In this document: positions 52,901 to 63,690 of the stretch, piece after piece
How the letters are laid out: each line of letters begins with the position of its first letter
Numbering within the stretch: position 1 is the first letter of the stretch
NCBI RefSeq assembly: GCF_001625215.2
Contig: NC_030386.2
Span: 24,212,545-24,276,544 of the forward strand
From: Daucus carota subsp. sativus
Lineage: Eukaryota; Streptophyta; Magnoliopsida; Apiales; Apiaceae
Reading direction: 5' to 3'
DNA: 64,000 nt
The notes under the pieces: model-generated
The model's database searches: none
What the model was told of the DNA's origin: nothing
The model's input: only the letters and a program-made list of their open reading frames with translations
Program-made: the position numbers and the translations under genes

Positions 52901-54892
52901 TGACTCCAGAATGCTTCATTTCTTCCAAAATCTACAATAAAAGATAAAATGTATAGCTTTGTTATTGTCTAATTGATGTCGATGAAGAATAGAAAAAATT
53001 AAGAAGGAACATACGAGAGTTGCCTGGTTAGACTCATTGCACTTCGCACAGGTTGAGATCAAATAGTTGTATAAAGCTACCTACAACAATGATGATGGAA
53101 CGGCAATGAGAATGAGCGAATTCACACTGTTTTCAAGCAAAAACAGATGCACAATACGCTACCTGTATTATCACAACTTAATTTTCTTGCTCCCTCGTGA
53201 TAATAATATAGTAATCCTCAAGTATCTCAATTTCTCATCTTTCCTAAGTAAATTGCTTGTCATCCTAAAAAGAAGAGAAATATTCCAAACTACCACTACC
53301 AGGGAAGCTAATAAATTTAATTCTGTGCAAAAACATCTTCTTCTTCGTCAAAATTATCTGGATCTTCAGTCTTCACCATGGTTGGCATCGAGATCGAGAC
53401 GCTAAGTCTCCAAATATTTAATTCCCTCATCTTCCTTATTCTCATGTTAAACTTCCTCATTTTAATCCTCATCAATCACCTGCCTAGAATGATCATCTAG
53501 ACATTGCATTAAAAATGCATTGACAGTCTTGATCTTGATCTTGTGGTTCTCCAGCGGCACAAGCACTAAAATTAAGCCCAATAAAACCCAGGTCAAAAGA
53601 TTATAATTAAGTGTTGTCGAGAATTCTCCCACTCTTAAAGAAAAAAAGCTTTTTCTGGGCTTTTTCTATCATGATACGCTTCACTAATCAGCGTGCTTAC
53701 TTATTGAAATGCACTGGGCTATTTTAAGGCATTGCTTTAAGCGCGGTTCTAATAACACTGACCAGGACATCGTACTCTTGCCTTAGGCCTTCCTTCCATT
53801 CTCATATGCTAAAAACGAGAAGCTGTGGAGGGGGTAGATACAAAGTAGTTTTACAGAAGTCGTCGACATAGAGAACCTGATATATTTGTATTTGTACAAA
53901 TTTGAAACAGGTAACAGAATTCATTATTGTTTTGTTTCTTAGTGCATGGCCAAGAGATTTTCACTCTAAGTTGGGGACTGGATCCAATTCCAGTGGCGTA
54001 CTGTTCTGTCCAGCACAGGGTAGCTGATAACAAGGGCTTGGGTACAGGCCCTTCTACACAAGGAGACTGGTATTAGATAGTAATGGCTTTCCATTTTAAA
54101 ATTATAATATGAAATTAATTCAGTAACTAGAATGCATAATTGTCCATCAGTGTAAACTCTTATTTTGGTATATGACAGGTACCCCAAAAAAAAAGTATAG
54201 CAGGTTTAGCAAACTTACTTTTGCTATCACATAAGCCTAATTCCTAGTTCCCAATCACTTCCAATACACTCAAAGCTCTACTCATTACTACTCCCAAGTT
54301 CTAAAATAGAGGACATCAACTCAAAAAAAATAAAAAATAATAACAATAAAACAAAACGAGCAAGACAGACAGTACATCAGGAACCAAACCGAGGGCCCGC
54401 ATTTCATCCCGGAAGTAAAAAGCATCCTGCAATCGAGCACCTTTCATCGTACTAGCAACAAGAGAATGAAATGTATCTAGTTCCGGTTTAACACCATCCA
54501 GCATCATATCATCATAAACATCTCTCACCAAATAATACCTAAAATTATCAAAACAAAAACAAAAACAAAACCCCCAAAATCGCATCAAAACCCTAACCAA
54601 CAATCAATAAAAAAAAAAGCAGAAAATGGATATTAAATAGACCTCCGCTGAGCATGAAGAGAAGTGAGCACAGTGGTGTATTCGAATTCATTAACAGCGT
54701 AATTTCTCTTGGAATATTCTTCAGTGGCTGTATTAAAGTAACGACGCCCAATGCCTGCGAGCATCACAGATCTTCTTCTGTGTTCTGCAAAATTCGAGAT
54801 ATAATTAGAGAGAAGAAGTGATATAGATTTAGATACATCATTCCGTATGTGAGTGTTTTATTACCGCGGAAGATGGTTTGAAGGAGTTTCAT
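42877..54892 (-). CDS. Mitochondrial-type PPR protein (At4g35850-like), 13 exons over 12 kb, 456 aa
   Basis: Pentatricopeptide repeat proteins bind organelle RNA. Exons (minus): 54892-54865, 54784-54643, 54538-54376, 53080-53015, 52931-52834, 52653-52536, 52433-52224, 49719-49640, 47247-47157, 44271-44206, 44101-44024, 43949-43848, 43005-42877. All phases close to 456 residues. The N-terminus (MKLLQTIFREHRRRSVM...) is basic and Ser/Arg-rich like a mitochondrial presequence. The body has degenerate PPR helices, e.g. VYDDMMLDGVKPELDTFHSL, FRDEMRALGLVPDV and LEEMKHSGVKPTGQTF. It has no E, DYW or SMR domain. Thirteen exons is unusual for a PPR gene, most of which have few or no introns. Introns 7, 8 and 9 are 2.4-2.9 kb and full of repeats. 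Exon 7 can start at 52433 or 52436 (adjacent AG acceptors). The model rests on phase and recalled family similarity. Confidence 0.87.
43682..43795. repeat. GC-rich hairpin-bearing segment in PPR intron 12
   Basis: This stands out from AT-rich intron sequence. It includes CCTTGCCACAGGCAGGCAAGG, which can fold on itself, and a GGTGTGGCACC palindrome. It is probably a fragment of a dispersed element; no ends are visible. Confidence 0.3.
46192..46243. repeat. (CATA)n then (AT)n microsatellite in PPR intron 9
   Basis: About ten CATA units pass directly into an AT run that abuts the left end of the next element. Confidence 0.9.
46244..46930. mobile_element. Microsatellite-flanked transposon-like element, 687 bp, in PPR intron 9
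   Basis: The element sits between two TA microsatellites. Its ends are imperfectly inverted: the left has CAAATAGAAACC and AAACTAGAAACC, the right has TAGTTTCTAG and GGTTTCTATTGG. Subterminal copies of TTTAGTGATAT occur near both ends in the same orientation. The centre (46440-46830) is a G-rich GGTGGAGATGG-type tract that reads open on both strands (Gly/Val/Glu-rich on +, Pro/His/Ser-rich on -); I treat it as low complexity. Insertion into TA microsatellites is known for some plant MITEs; the superfamily is not decided. Confidence 0.55.
46931..46985. repeat. (TA)n(GA)n compound microsatellite
   Basis: About 26 bases of TA followed by about 29 bases of GA, at the right edge of the preceding element. 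Confidence 0.92.
48410..48540 (+). repeat. Possible SINE fragment in PPR intron 8
   Basis: The stretch has CAAGTGGTTGCACTC, ACCTCTCGGTAAAAAGAGGT (a hairpin) and AAAGGTTCGAGC, the last matching a polymerase III B box. The order is that of a tRNA-derived SINE head. No tail or TSD was identified. Confidence 0.35.
48891..49115. mobile_element. Degenerate Stowaway-like MITE in PPR intron 8
   Basis: The left arm TTAGTAATCACTTTGACTTT and later ACATATGTTAAGGTG match in inverse CACCTTAAAATATGTGC and AAAGTGACTACTAA on the right. The right end GGGACAAAGAGAG is followed by TA, and TA precedes the left end. Confidence 0.6.
49951..50092. repeat. Tandem repeat, period 49 bp, three copies, in PPR intron 7
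   Basis: TGTGATTCAC starts copies at 49951, 50000 and 50049. Each continues with TATGCACC, TTGTTCCCC (TTGTTTCCC in copy 3) and ATGACAC/ATGACAT. Copies differ at several sites, so the array is not very recent. It is non-coding. Confidence 0.88.
50696..50933. mobile_element. Stowaway-like MITE, 238 bp, in PPR intron 7
   Basis: The left arm CAATCCCACCCAATTCTTAA is the inverse of GAAGAATTGGGTGGGACGAT on the right. TA dinucleotides flank it at 50694-50695 and 50934-50935. Confidence 0.75.
50958..51182. mobile_element. Mutator-like or similar TIR element, 225 bp, in PPR intron 7
   Basis: The left end GGGTTAATTATCAAGTTGGT matches in inverse the right end GGTCAATTTGATGCTTAACC followed by C; the arms run about 33 bp. 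The flanks (TATTAAAA and TATACAAAA) are similar but not an exact duplication. The GGG terminus resembles those of the two 10-bp-TSD elements in this window. Confidence 0.6.
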
Positions 54893-56037
54893 GGCTTCAG
54901 TTGAAGTGACGATAATCTTGTTGTTGAGTTCTCCAAGCAGACAACACTTTAGGGTACAACACAAACCTTAAACCTTAGCATAGCTCAGTCCTCATGTGTC
55001 GTGCTTATAATTCGGAAGTGAATATTTGTAATTTATTAAATTTTTCCCCGAAAAATAATCCCAAGTGGAAATTCCCCTTTTGCTTTTTTCTTTTTTGAGA
55101 GTAATAAGTTCAATTCCTCGCTGTAAAAATCGGACGCTTGGTCGTTGTTGTCACAATTTTTACGAAATTGATCTCAAATAGCAGTGTTGAGAATATTGTC
55201 CTCATCTATTATTTTATACTAGATAAAAACGCTAGATTATACAGTATTTTTCTTTCTTTTTCTTTTTAAAGATACATAATATAGGGCTTTAACACTAAAC
55301 TTTATTTCATGTAGCGTTATGTTTGTAAAATTTTTCAAATCTAAACGTAACACAATCTGGCATATTCTTTCAAAAATCTAAACGCCGGATCCGGCGTTAG
55401 TAACTGATATTTGAGATCATTTTTTTCAAATCCGTTATTTTGGACATTACCTGTGAATTTTAAGAACTTTCTCTCAAAAATCGGGAATTGAAATTCAGTA
55501 ATTGGTTTATCGATTTAGGATTTATTGAGGATTTATCAAAGTTTTTTTTTTTGGATAAATTGGAGATTTTTAGTCAGATCATTAAATCGATATTTTTTTA
55601 ATAAATTTAGTCAGAAATTATTTAATTTATTTAATAAATCGATGATTGTTAAAACATCAATTCATTTCGTCCAACATATTTATATCATCATTTAGATATT
55701 TTTTTTTAAAAAGGTGATTAAAAGATTAACTTCTGAGATACGCGTCCGTTTGTTTCACATAAGTATATGATGCTTCTTGCTTCTACATTTCTTGACCAAT
55801 TTGTTTATATAAGTAAAAGCACTTTTAAAAAGTTGAAAATGCTGGCTTGTCCATAACAGTTTCAACTTTTTTCCAAACATTTCATTAACTTATTTCCTTC
55901 TTACTTCTAATCCACTTCTTTACTTTAAAAAAGAGTCACTTTTTTTTATGCTTGCTCAAACGGTCCCTTTATATTTAAACTGAATTTCCCAAAATATGTA
56001 AATACTGAAATTGATTTATTTTTTATTAAAAGTGTCA
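54893..56037. other. Intergenic upstream of the PPR gene
   Basis: The first 100-200 bases should be the PPR promoter. The rest is AT-rich and includes the MITE listed next. No gene is seen. Confidence 0.45.
55744..55965. mobile_element. MITE (GTCCGTTTG...CAAACGGTC), 222 bp
   Basis: It begins GTCCGTTTG and ends CAAACGGTC. Its interior (AAAATGCTGGCTT, TTTTCCAAACA, ACTTCTAATCCACTTCTTTA) matches in opposite orientation the element at 63691-63904, so both belong to one family. No ORF is present. Confidence 0.65.
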
Positions 56038-56047
56038 TTTTTAATAT

Positions 56048-57390
56048 GGGAAAAATATCAAATTGGTGATCCGTTCCATACAAATATATCAAGTAAGTTA
56101 CCACTTTCCAGTTTGACTCAAATTGGTCAGCGAAGTGACTCTCTTGTCCAACCCGTTAGAGTCAAACAAGCAGATCGGTCATTTTTAATGTTAAACGTTA
56201 AAATAAATATTAAATCAGCAGAATACCACCACGTGGAGATGAGTTGGCATGCTTACTATATTTTTTTTTTTGACAAATGCAAGAAGATTTTATTAACTTG
56301 AATATAATACAGCCGGGACAAATCCCCAACTGCCGATACAACCAGGTGGTAAAACAAATAACATACTAAAAACAATTAGATGATTTGTTTCCTGATCGTT
56401 TAACACATAGAATTTAAAAATTCTTGAAACTAAAAACGAAATCAAAGACATCCCAAGTGATCTAAACTGCACCAACATCTCTGGAAATAGTACCATCGCA
56501 ATTGACCGTATCACGTAAAACCCATTGTTAGCCCAATGTTCAGAAACACCAATCGCATGAATTGAGATTGGAGAAATGGCACCACAACTATCTACATACC
56601 GGGCACCAGCTATAAACATGCCGAAGGCACCCCAGCTATCTACATGCCGGATACCAGCTATAAACATGCCGAAAATGTAACCCTGTGAAGAATAAACAAT
56701 CTTTGATTGTGAAAGGTGAGCTCTTGCAATAATCACCACCGTCTCAGAATCAATACAGTTTTTGCAGATCACCAAAAATATCAATAAACTCGTTCTCAAT
56801 AGATTCAACACCAAATGAACCCAATCACAATTAGACAAAAACATAACAAAACACTCCAAAAGGAGAGACAAGACACACACTCCAAGAGGAGAGACACACA
56901 AACACCCAAAAGATTGGATTTTATTGAAAGGAAATTAACGAGAATAAAGGAAAAATAAAGAGGTTGGGGCTTTCCACCGGAGAAAACCAGTGGAAGCCCC
57001 TTGATTTACTTGAAAATGCACAAACCCTAGATGAGAGAAGGAGAGGCTATATTAAGACAAAATAAAATCCAAAGAATCTAAGACAAATATACAAATATAC
57101 ATATTGCGTAGGAACTGAAGGAAATATACATATATGCATGTATATTTATATATTTGTCTGAGATTCTCTGGGTTTTATTTTGTCTTAATCTAGTCATTAT
57201 GACAACTCATCTCCATGTGGCGGTCTTCAGCTGATTTAACGTTTATTTTAACGTTTAGCGTTAAAAACGACCGTTCCGCTTGTTTGACTCTAATGAACTG
57301 AACAAAAGAGGTACTTCAGTGACCAATTTGAGTCAAACTAGAAAGTAGTGACTTATGAATAGAACGAGTCACCAATTTGATATTTTTCCC
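56048..57390. mobile_element. Mutator-like element with nested insertion, 1343 bp, 10-bp TSD
   Basis: Long TIRs of about 200 bp (56048-56262 and 57190-57390) start GGGAAAAATATCAAATTGGT. Exact 10-bp duplications TTTTTAATAT flank it at 56038-56047 and 57391-57400. Between the arms lies sequence unrelated to them, including a retroposon-like insertion and a short inverted repeat at 57048-57196 (TTAAGACAAAATAAAATCC and its complement). There is no transposase, so the element is non-autonomous. Confidence 0.87.
56263..57047 (-). mobile_element. LINE-like retroposon 3' fragment nested in the Mutator-like element
   Basis: On the minus strand the fragment ends with TTAATAAAATCTTCTTGCAT and a run of 11 or more A (seen as T at 56261-56271), i.e. 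a polyadenylated 3' end. It contains an ORF of 202 codons (56901-56293) ending in PPGCIGSWGFVPAVLYSS, a phrase that recalls plant LINE 3' regions. The ORF carries an internal tandem duplication (FGMFIAGxRxVDSxGA, twice). I do not consider it a host gene. Confidence 0.4.
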
Positions 57391-57616
57391 TTTTTAATAT
57401 AATATTTTTGAGAAGATACTTCCATACACCCCAATTCAACTTCTTTCAGTCGAATAAATTTGTTTTGAATAATATAATAATTTATTTAGCTTTTCATTCA
57501 TGTTTCATTCCACGTGGGAAGTTATTTTTTATTAGTGTTGTTCGAGCGATTGTGTTTCGCTCGATGATAAATACCGAATATTAGTTTTAATACTAAAATA
57601 TTTTACAAAGAGTATT

Positions 57617-57860
57617 TTGCACATTATAAAATTAATCGGTATGTCATTTACAAAGACTGTCCATATTAAAAAATTAATATTGAGATGTCAAACTTTTTTT
57701 TATGAGTGCTCGTTAATATTAAAATTATCCATATTCCAACGTGATGTCAAGTTTTCTTCTGTGAGCGTTTTTTCATATCAAAGTTGTCCATATAACAAAA
57801 TTAATGCTGGGATATCAAGTTTTCTTTCGCGAGTGTTCATTGATATTTTTCATTCTAATC
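57617..57860. repeat. Degenerate tandem repeat, about 3 copies, period 59-68 bp
   Basis: The unit begins GATGTCAAnTTTTnTTnTnT and continues with GAGTGnTC, TnATAT and GTCCATAT. Starts at 57684, 57743 and 57811, with a partial copy before the first. It is non-coding despite a 119-codon open frame across it. Confidence 0.6.
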
Positions 57861-58561
57861 CCGGTCCTTCAATAAATGGTTGGCTGCTTTCGATAATCTC
57901 TTACTCCATAATATTTGTGCTATCTATCTTCGCCTGGCCTCTTGGATTCGATCTCGATAACCAGTGTATCTCTTAGAAATTAAATCAAAGTTTTGGATCC
58001 CAACTTCAACTGAATTTAAATCAAATACATATCAGAAAATAATTAATGCAATACTTTGATGCCTTTCTAACCACAATTGTGACAAAATGCATCTCTTCAA
58101 TAAACTGAAGAAACCCCTGATATGGAACCTTTTCAAAACAAAATGTAGCAACTATGTAAATCTAAGCAAAGCTGGGAATGCTTGTGTTGATCTTTCTTGG
58201 TAAGTTGGTCTCTTTAATACTACCAGTCTACCAGGTAACACGAAAAGAATATGCATATAATGTACTTGTGAGGCCTATTTTGATCCAAGTCCTGAGCCAA
58301 AATTTGACAAAGGACTGACAATTTAGTTGATCCTTTGCAAATGGTTTATAAGCTACACAAACCAAATTGCTCATATTGGTTTCCATCGTAACAGAAAATG
58401 GGAACTGCATGCTCTGTATACAACATATCAGATATCTACTACTAACTTGTCAAAAATAAAATAAAACTCGACTGTACTTTAGAAACTCTAATTAAGTTTT
58501 AAAACGGCACTATGATATACCAGTGGAAATTTCATACCGCCCTTAAAAGAATATGCTAAAC
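57861..58561. other. Intergenic, 3' side of the DUF616 gene
   Basis: AT-rich sequence including the DUF616 3' UTR (minus strand). No other gene is supported. Confidence 0.4.
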
Positions 58562-61500
58562 TCATCCTGCTTTCGATGTCCTCGCTACAGGTGGTAGTAC
58601 AACCAAATCAAGATTCCCAGGATATGGAGTCCACAACCCCAATCCACCCCTACTCTCATTCAGAGTATTATTACTTCCCTTAAGCTCCTTTATAGATTTC
58701 ACCCACTCTATTGGAGATGAATGTTCACGATTGTGCGGGTGCAATATGAATATTGAGTTGTACTCGCAGTTCGGAAACATAAAAAACTTAAAAAGACCCT
58801 TTAACCTGTAAACGACATAGCCAAAACTTAGCTGATCTCTTGGAGTGAAAAGATTCACCTCATTGAACCACAAGCAACTAAACAAATTATTTAGTGCAGT
58901 ATGTTCTCGTAGGATGATAGCTCCTTCTGGAACATCTGCAGTTAAAAAGTGACAAAATCTTTAGCAGACTAAAACTGAAGCCCTACAAGCATGGTCTACA
59001 GAAAAACACAAAAGGAGGAGATACTACATATACGCAGTCTTACCGCTAACTGTACTTTTTCCCGGATTCCATGGTTCCATCCCCTCATAACGATATATTT
59101 TCATCTGGAGATCAATAAGAGGCCGTGCATATCGCTTTCTACGTTTATTTGCATCAGCCTCCTCGTATACATCTCGGTGATGTTTATGCTGGGCAATTGC
59201 AAATGTGTGCTTCCCACGCCACAAATATCTGGATATTTTAAGAATTTGCTTCAACAATTTATATTTGTTCAAGATATACATGCATTATATTGCTTCAAGA
59301 AGGTAATGAGTATAACTGCAAGGACCTTAAAATATCTATATTCTGCATAAATTTAGCACGCCGAGTAAGTATAGGGATTGCAACTACTTAACCACAATGA
59401 CCTTGAGCTTAATCTATTCGTTTGCCAAAAAAATCATGCAGATAAATGAACATAAACTCCCTGAGTAAGGTCAACAGCACTGTGGACATTCACGAAAGGC
59501 AACAACAAATATTTTAGGGGTTGATAATTAAAAAGGCATGTTTTATAACGGAAACTATAATCAGGTTAGAAAAAATTGCCTTCCTTACACAAATCCATAT
59601 TTAAACCAGAGCAAATACTGCCTAATATGAATAACTAATAGCCGTTTTACATAGTGCACAGGAACAAAGCCAAAAATAAATAAAATACAATTGTGTTATT
59701 TAATGCCACAACTAAAAGAAATTCTCAATTTTTTGCACTAAACTTGTGAGATTTCGGCGGCTGGGACTCCTTTAAGATGCAGGCACAGATAGAAGACGAG
59801 AAAGAATGTGTAACACGGACTGTGAAGATAATTAATTATTCAAACAGCAAAGTAATAAACCTTTCATTTAAATTAACTGGCAGGAGCCTAATTTTGTTCA
59901 ATAATTCCGGATATAAAGACAATACCTTTCCAGCATGAGCAATGGATCAACAATTAGCTCCATTTTACCATCAATCCAGATGCTGTACTGTGCTTGAGGA
60001 AATAACCTATGAGTGAGTATCTTTGGAACTTTTCCGTTTCTTCGGGGTTCATCATAGGGAGGATGTTTTACCAAGACGAGACGCCAAATGCCAACCCATT
60101 CTCCATCCTCACTATCGAGTCTGACACTAGTATTTTTCTTAATGAATTTAAGGGACACTTCATCCACCACCATTAGAAAACAGAACAGCTTCTGTGAACG
60201 TTCACTTATATTGGATGGCTGATGAGGTGCATCGTATCCATCAAAAATGCCAGATGCAACCACAAACTTACAGTTCTTGACATAATCTATATCCTTTCGC
60301 AACATTTCTGCACCACCATTTTTAATAAAACCACAATGCACCTGGACACGTATTGCATATAGACAGTTATAATCATATTAAAGTTTAGACAGTTCAAATT
60401 ACCACTGCTCTGTAGTTTTCTACTAGAAATTTAAACGGAAACCTCTGATTTCATCTTTTCTGACATATGCATTGTTCTGAAGTTATCTTCTTCTAATATA
60501 TCTCAAAAATTTTAAAGTGCAAATTTTTAATTTATTACTTCTATATTGAGGTAGTTGTCATATTATATATGTATGTCAATACAAATAATTGCACCATGAT
60601 TCGCTGAATATAGATTTGGGAGGCGGCAAAAAATGACATGACTAAGAATAATATATCTTAGTTTAAGATGCCATTCTAATGGAGCTTGTCCGTGCAAACT
60701 CACGCACTAATTTTAGTGCGTATGTGCAGCATGGAAAAATTATGGACGACAGCAAAAACAATATCAGGCAGCATAAAAAAATTTAACTTAAGGAAATATG
60801 ACCTAGGTAGAATTCCTACTTACCTTCATTGTGGACTTCAGTTTAAAACTCTCCTCTCTTTGTACCCAGCTTTGATGCCCTCCAAAAAGCGGAGGTGACT
60901 GAGATCCATTTTTAGCTCCATCGTCCTCCATAATATATGACAGTCGTTGAACAAATTTCGGAGGAGTTCTCCTATCTGGAATAACTACTTTATTGGGGTC
61001 GTTGGCAACCGGAATAGGACAACCTAATGCATATAAGCCAAAAGCCCAAAATAAATCAGTTTGCAAACTACAGTAACTTTTAAGACAGAACAAATATGAC
61101 AATTTCCAGCAAACATACGATGTGGTGGTTGTACAAGTCCCATTGTATTCAACATGCCAAATACTTTGCTATCCTTGTTACAAAGAGCTGCGAATAATCA
61201 GAATAAATAGATGTTGCACCTATAAGGTAAGTACAATATATGACTTTTGCTGTTAAAATTTTGATAGAACAGCATGAAAGATAGGGGCATTGCATAATAA
61301 TGTAAGTAACCTGAAAAAAATGCAAATGAAGACTGGCAAGACCAGACATGGAACAATAATACAACGAGTATGAGAAACATCCAGATTATTCCCCCAACAA
61401 GAACCAACCGAATGAATCCCCTTGTCCATAAAATCTTCAATGGATAATCTGGAGATACCCTTCCTGAATCTAAGACATAGTACATGAAATCAGTATCATG

Positions 61501-61644
61501 AATGCATCTATATGATTAAAAAAATGTGTAGGCATATTCTTCATAAGTAAAAGCAAACTCACCTTTTGTGTGATGGCTCTGGTTATTACGGTCAGCTCTG
61601 CGGCTTGCTCTATAAGATACGGAATTTAAAACATCTTTATCCAT
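58562..61644 (-). CDS. DUF616 family glycosyltransferase-like type II membrane protein, 7 exons, 492 aa
   Basis: DUF616 proteins include MUCI70, linked to pectin/rhamnogalacturonan in seed mucilage, and TOD1; they are regarded as Golgi/endomembrane glycosyltransferase-like proteins. Exons (minus): 61644-61563, 61463-61311, 61187-61119, 61023-60824, 60341-59926, 59228-59044, 58935-58562; 492 residues. A cytosolic N-terminus of about 45 residues is followed by one transmembrane helix (about 47-65), then a lumenal stem and the DUF616 domain. Visible conserved blocks: HCGFIKNGG, VASGIFDGYDAP, KILTHRLFP, YSIWIDGKMEL, IAQHKHHRDVYEEA, and VPEGAIILREHT with LWFNEVNLFTPRDQLSF. The WIDGK block may be part of a sugar-nucleotide or metal site, which is inference. 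The protein is complete. Which Arabidopsis paralogue (At4g38500, At1g53040 group) it matches needs a tree. Confidence 0.92.
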
Positions 61645-62595
61645 ATTCAAAGGTTTAAGCTTTGGGTAAATTGGGGCTATTTACTCGGGGCGGAGTGACA
61701 TCTAAAATCCCAGTCAAAACTATTTCTGGTGAAATGTTATATTTCAAGAATGCTGAAAACCCACAACCTAGACAAGATCAAAAAACAATGAAAAGAGAAT
61801 GGTCGAGATCAAGAAAAAAAGTAAAGATATTACCATAAAGTTTCGTTTTTTACACCTCTAAATTGGTTGAATTATGGCAAGGTTCAACATATACAGCATT
61901 TGGGCCACCATGTCATCGTTTGCGCTACTAATTAAAACAATTAGGAGTGTATTTATTTCCAAGATGTAGAATAAATAATCTGTTTGTGTGTTAGTTGATC
62001 AATGATCTTAAAACATGGCACAAAATGTTTCCTGCGATCCAATCTCTCTACTTAAACTACTAAACTAATCATAACTCTAAAAGAAAGATTATAAACGCTA
62101 AATTGCAATTCCATTTGCCATTGATTGCCTAGCCCATTTCAAAAGAAAGATTATGGAGTAACTTCGTTTTATTTACCTTTAACTTAGAACTATTACCCTT
62201 TACTTATCAAAAACCCATCAGCACTCCGGCAAACTGGCCCGGGTCTGTCCGGAATTGTTCTTTACCAAGTATTTACAAAATCAAAAAAATAAAACATAAT
62301 TTTTTTACTACTCCTAGTAATGAGGTGCTATTGAAAATGAGCAAGCTTAATAACCTTTAATTGGAGGGACTCAGACAGTTAAAAGAGTTGTTTCAATTCG
62401 ATTAAAGTCTAAGACTTTGAGTTGCAACGTCATAAGTAGCTCATTGTGTAATACAGAGAAAAGTATGATGACAAACAATGTCCATTAAATTGAACACACA
62501 ACAGATACATATAAACACAAGTGTATACAGTAGAAATCAAGAAACTAATAGATACAGTTATTATTATAGATACAGGAGGGGGGGTGAGGGATAAC

Positions 62596-62660
62596 CTTGT
62601 GTTGAAAAGATCTGAAGATGAAGGGGGAGAAGCGGCAGTGAAGAAAATCAAGATATATTA
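62596..62660 (-). promoter_or_regulatory. Probable non-coding first exon of the DUF616 gene
   Basis: On the minus strand a CT-rich leader (TTCACTGCCGCTTCTCCCCC) ends CACAAG at a GT donor (62595). A matching acceptor TTTTAG lies near 61704, about 60 bp before the start codon. The remaining leader contains a six-codon upstream ORF (ATGTCACTCC... to TAA). AT-rich TATA-like sequence lies just upstream of 62660. Not provable by sequence alone. Confidence 0.4.
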
Positions 62661-62828
62661 TACTGAGATCTGATGGCCCTGTGCCCCTGTGGATGAACAA
62701 ACTATAATGTTATTCTTGAAATATGAAACTACTGTAATAATAATTAATATAAATAATCTTCAAAAAAACTATATATATAAATATTGTGTAAAAAAAACTA
62801 TCTATATTTGTTCACGATTTGATATACC

Positions 62829-63568
62829 TAGGGCTGAGCATTCGGTCGGTTCGGTCCAGAACCGGACCGAACCGAACGGACCGAAGACCGAACTTTGAAA
62901 TTTTTTTGGACCGGACCGGACCGAAGTTTGCATATGGACCGAACCGGAACCGAACCGAAATAATTTGGTCGGTCCGGTCCGGTCCGCTAGAACCGAATTT
63001 TTTAAGAAAATCAAATTAATCTATATTTACAAAGAAAATTAGCAAGCATTATAAACAAGATAGTACCACAGCAGTAGTCTGATCAAGCAGCTTCATGTAA
63101 TCATGTATATTAACAAAGAAAGACAACTGGTACAACAAGGAAATAAATTAAAGATACTGATCCATAGCTGAAAGTATCTACTGCTCAGTTCATGAATCTG
63201 TGGAGTTTGAATTTAACGGGGCCGGTGATTGTGTGCGGACTACGGTGTACGTGTACTACTGCGTGTGTGGCAAAGGCGCGGCTCTAGAGATAGTAGAAGA
63301 TTGTTTAGTCGACTAGTGTATAGGATAGAGATAGTATAATATTTTATCTAATATATAAAATAAAAATATTAATTATATATATAAAAGTTCGGTCCATTCG
63401 GTCCAGAACCGAAATTTCTCAATTGGGACCGGACCGGACCGTATTTTATTTCGGTCCGGACCGAAATACCCGAACGGACCGAAATTTCAGAAAATCAGGA
63501 CCGAACCGGACCGAAATTATTCGGTTCGGTCCGGTTTTTCGGTTTCGGTTCGGTTTTGCTCAGCCCTA
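62829..63568. mobile_element. hAT-type non-autonomous element, 740 bp, 8-bp TSD
   Basis: Ends are TAGGGCTGAGCA and TGCTCAGCCCTA, flanked by exact 8-bp duplications GATATACC (62821-62828 and 63569-63576). An 8-bp TSD with TAGGG/CCCTA termini is diagnostic for hAT elements. Both subterminal regions (about 62848-63000 and 63386-63555) are packed with CGGTTCGG, GGTCCGG and their complements. The middle has no transposase. Open frames here are low-complexity Arg/Thr/Pro repeats and not genes. It lies about 170 bp beyond the probable first exon of the DUF616 gene. Confidence 0.9.
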
Positions 63569-63690
63569 GATATACCGGATTTGATATTCAAATAACATTG
63601 TTGGATCACCTGTTTAATCATCAAAATATAAAAGATAAAGAAAAAGGGAAAAAGAATTTGGATAATTTAAATTTTAGAATTTGATCAATG

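Noticed and set aside
56293-56901. 202-codon ORF on the minus strand as a host gene
   Set aside because: It is bounded by a poly(A) tract and lies between the arms of a Mutator-like element; treated as retroposon sequence.
57617-57976. 119-codon ORF on the plus strand
   Set aside because: It overlies a degenerate tandem repeat and has no recognisable domain or promoter context.
62802-63019. Open frames on both strands with Arg/Thr/Pro or Val/Arg/Ser repeats
   Set aside because: They are translations of the CGGTCC/CGGTTCGG subterminal repeats of the hAT element.
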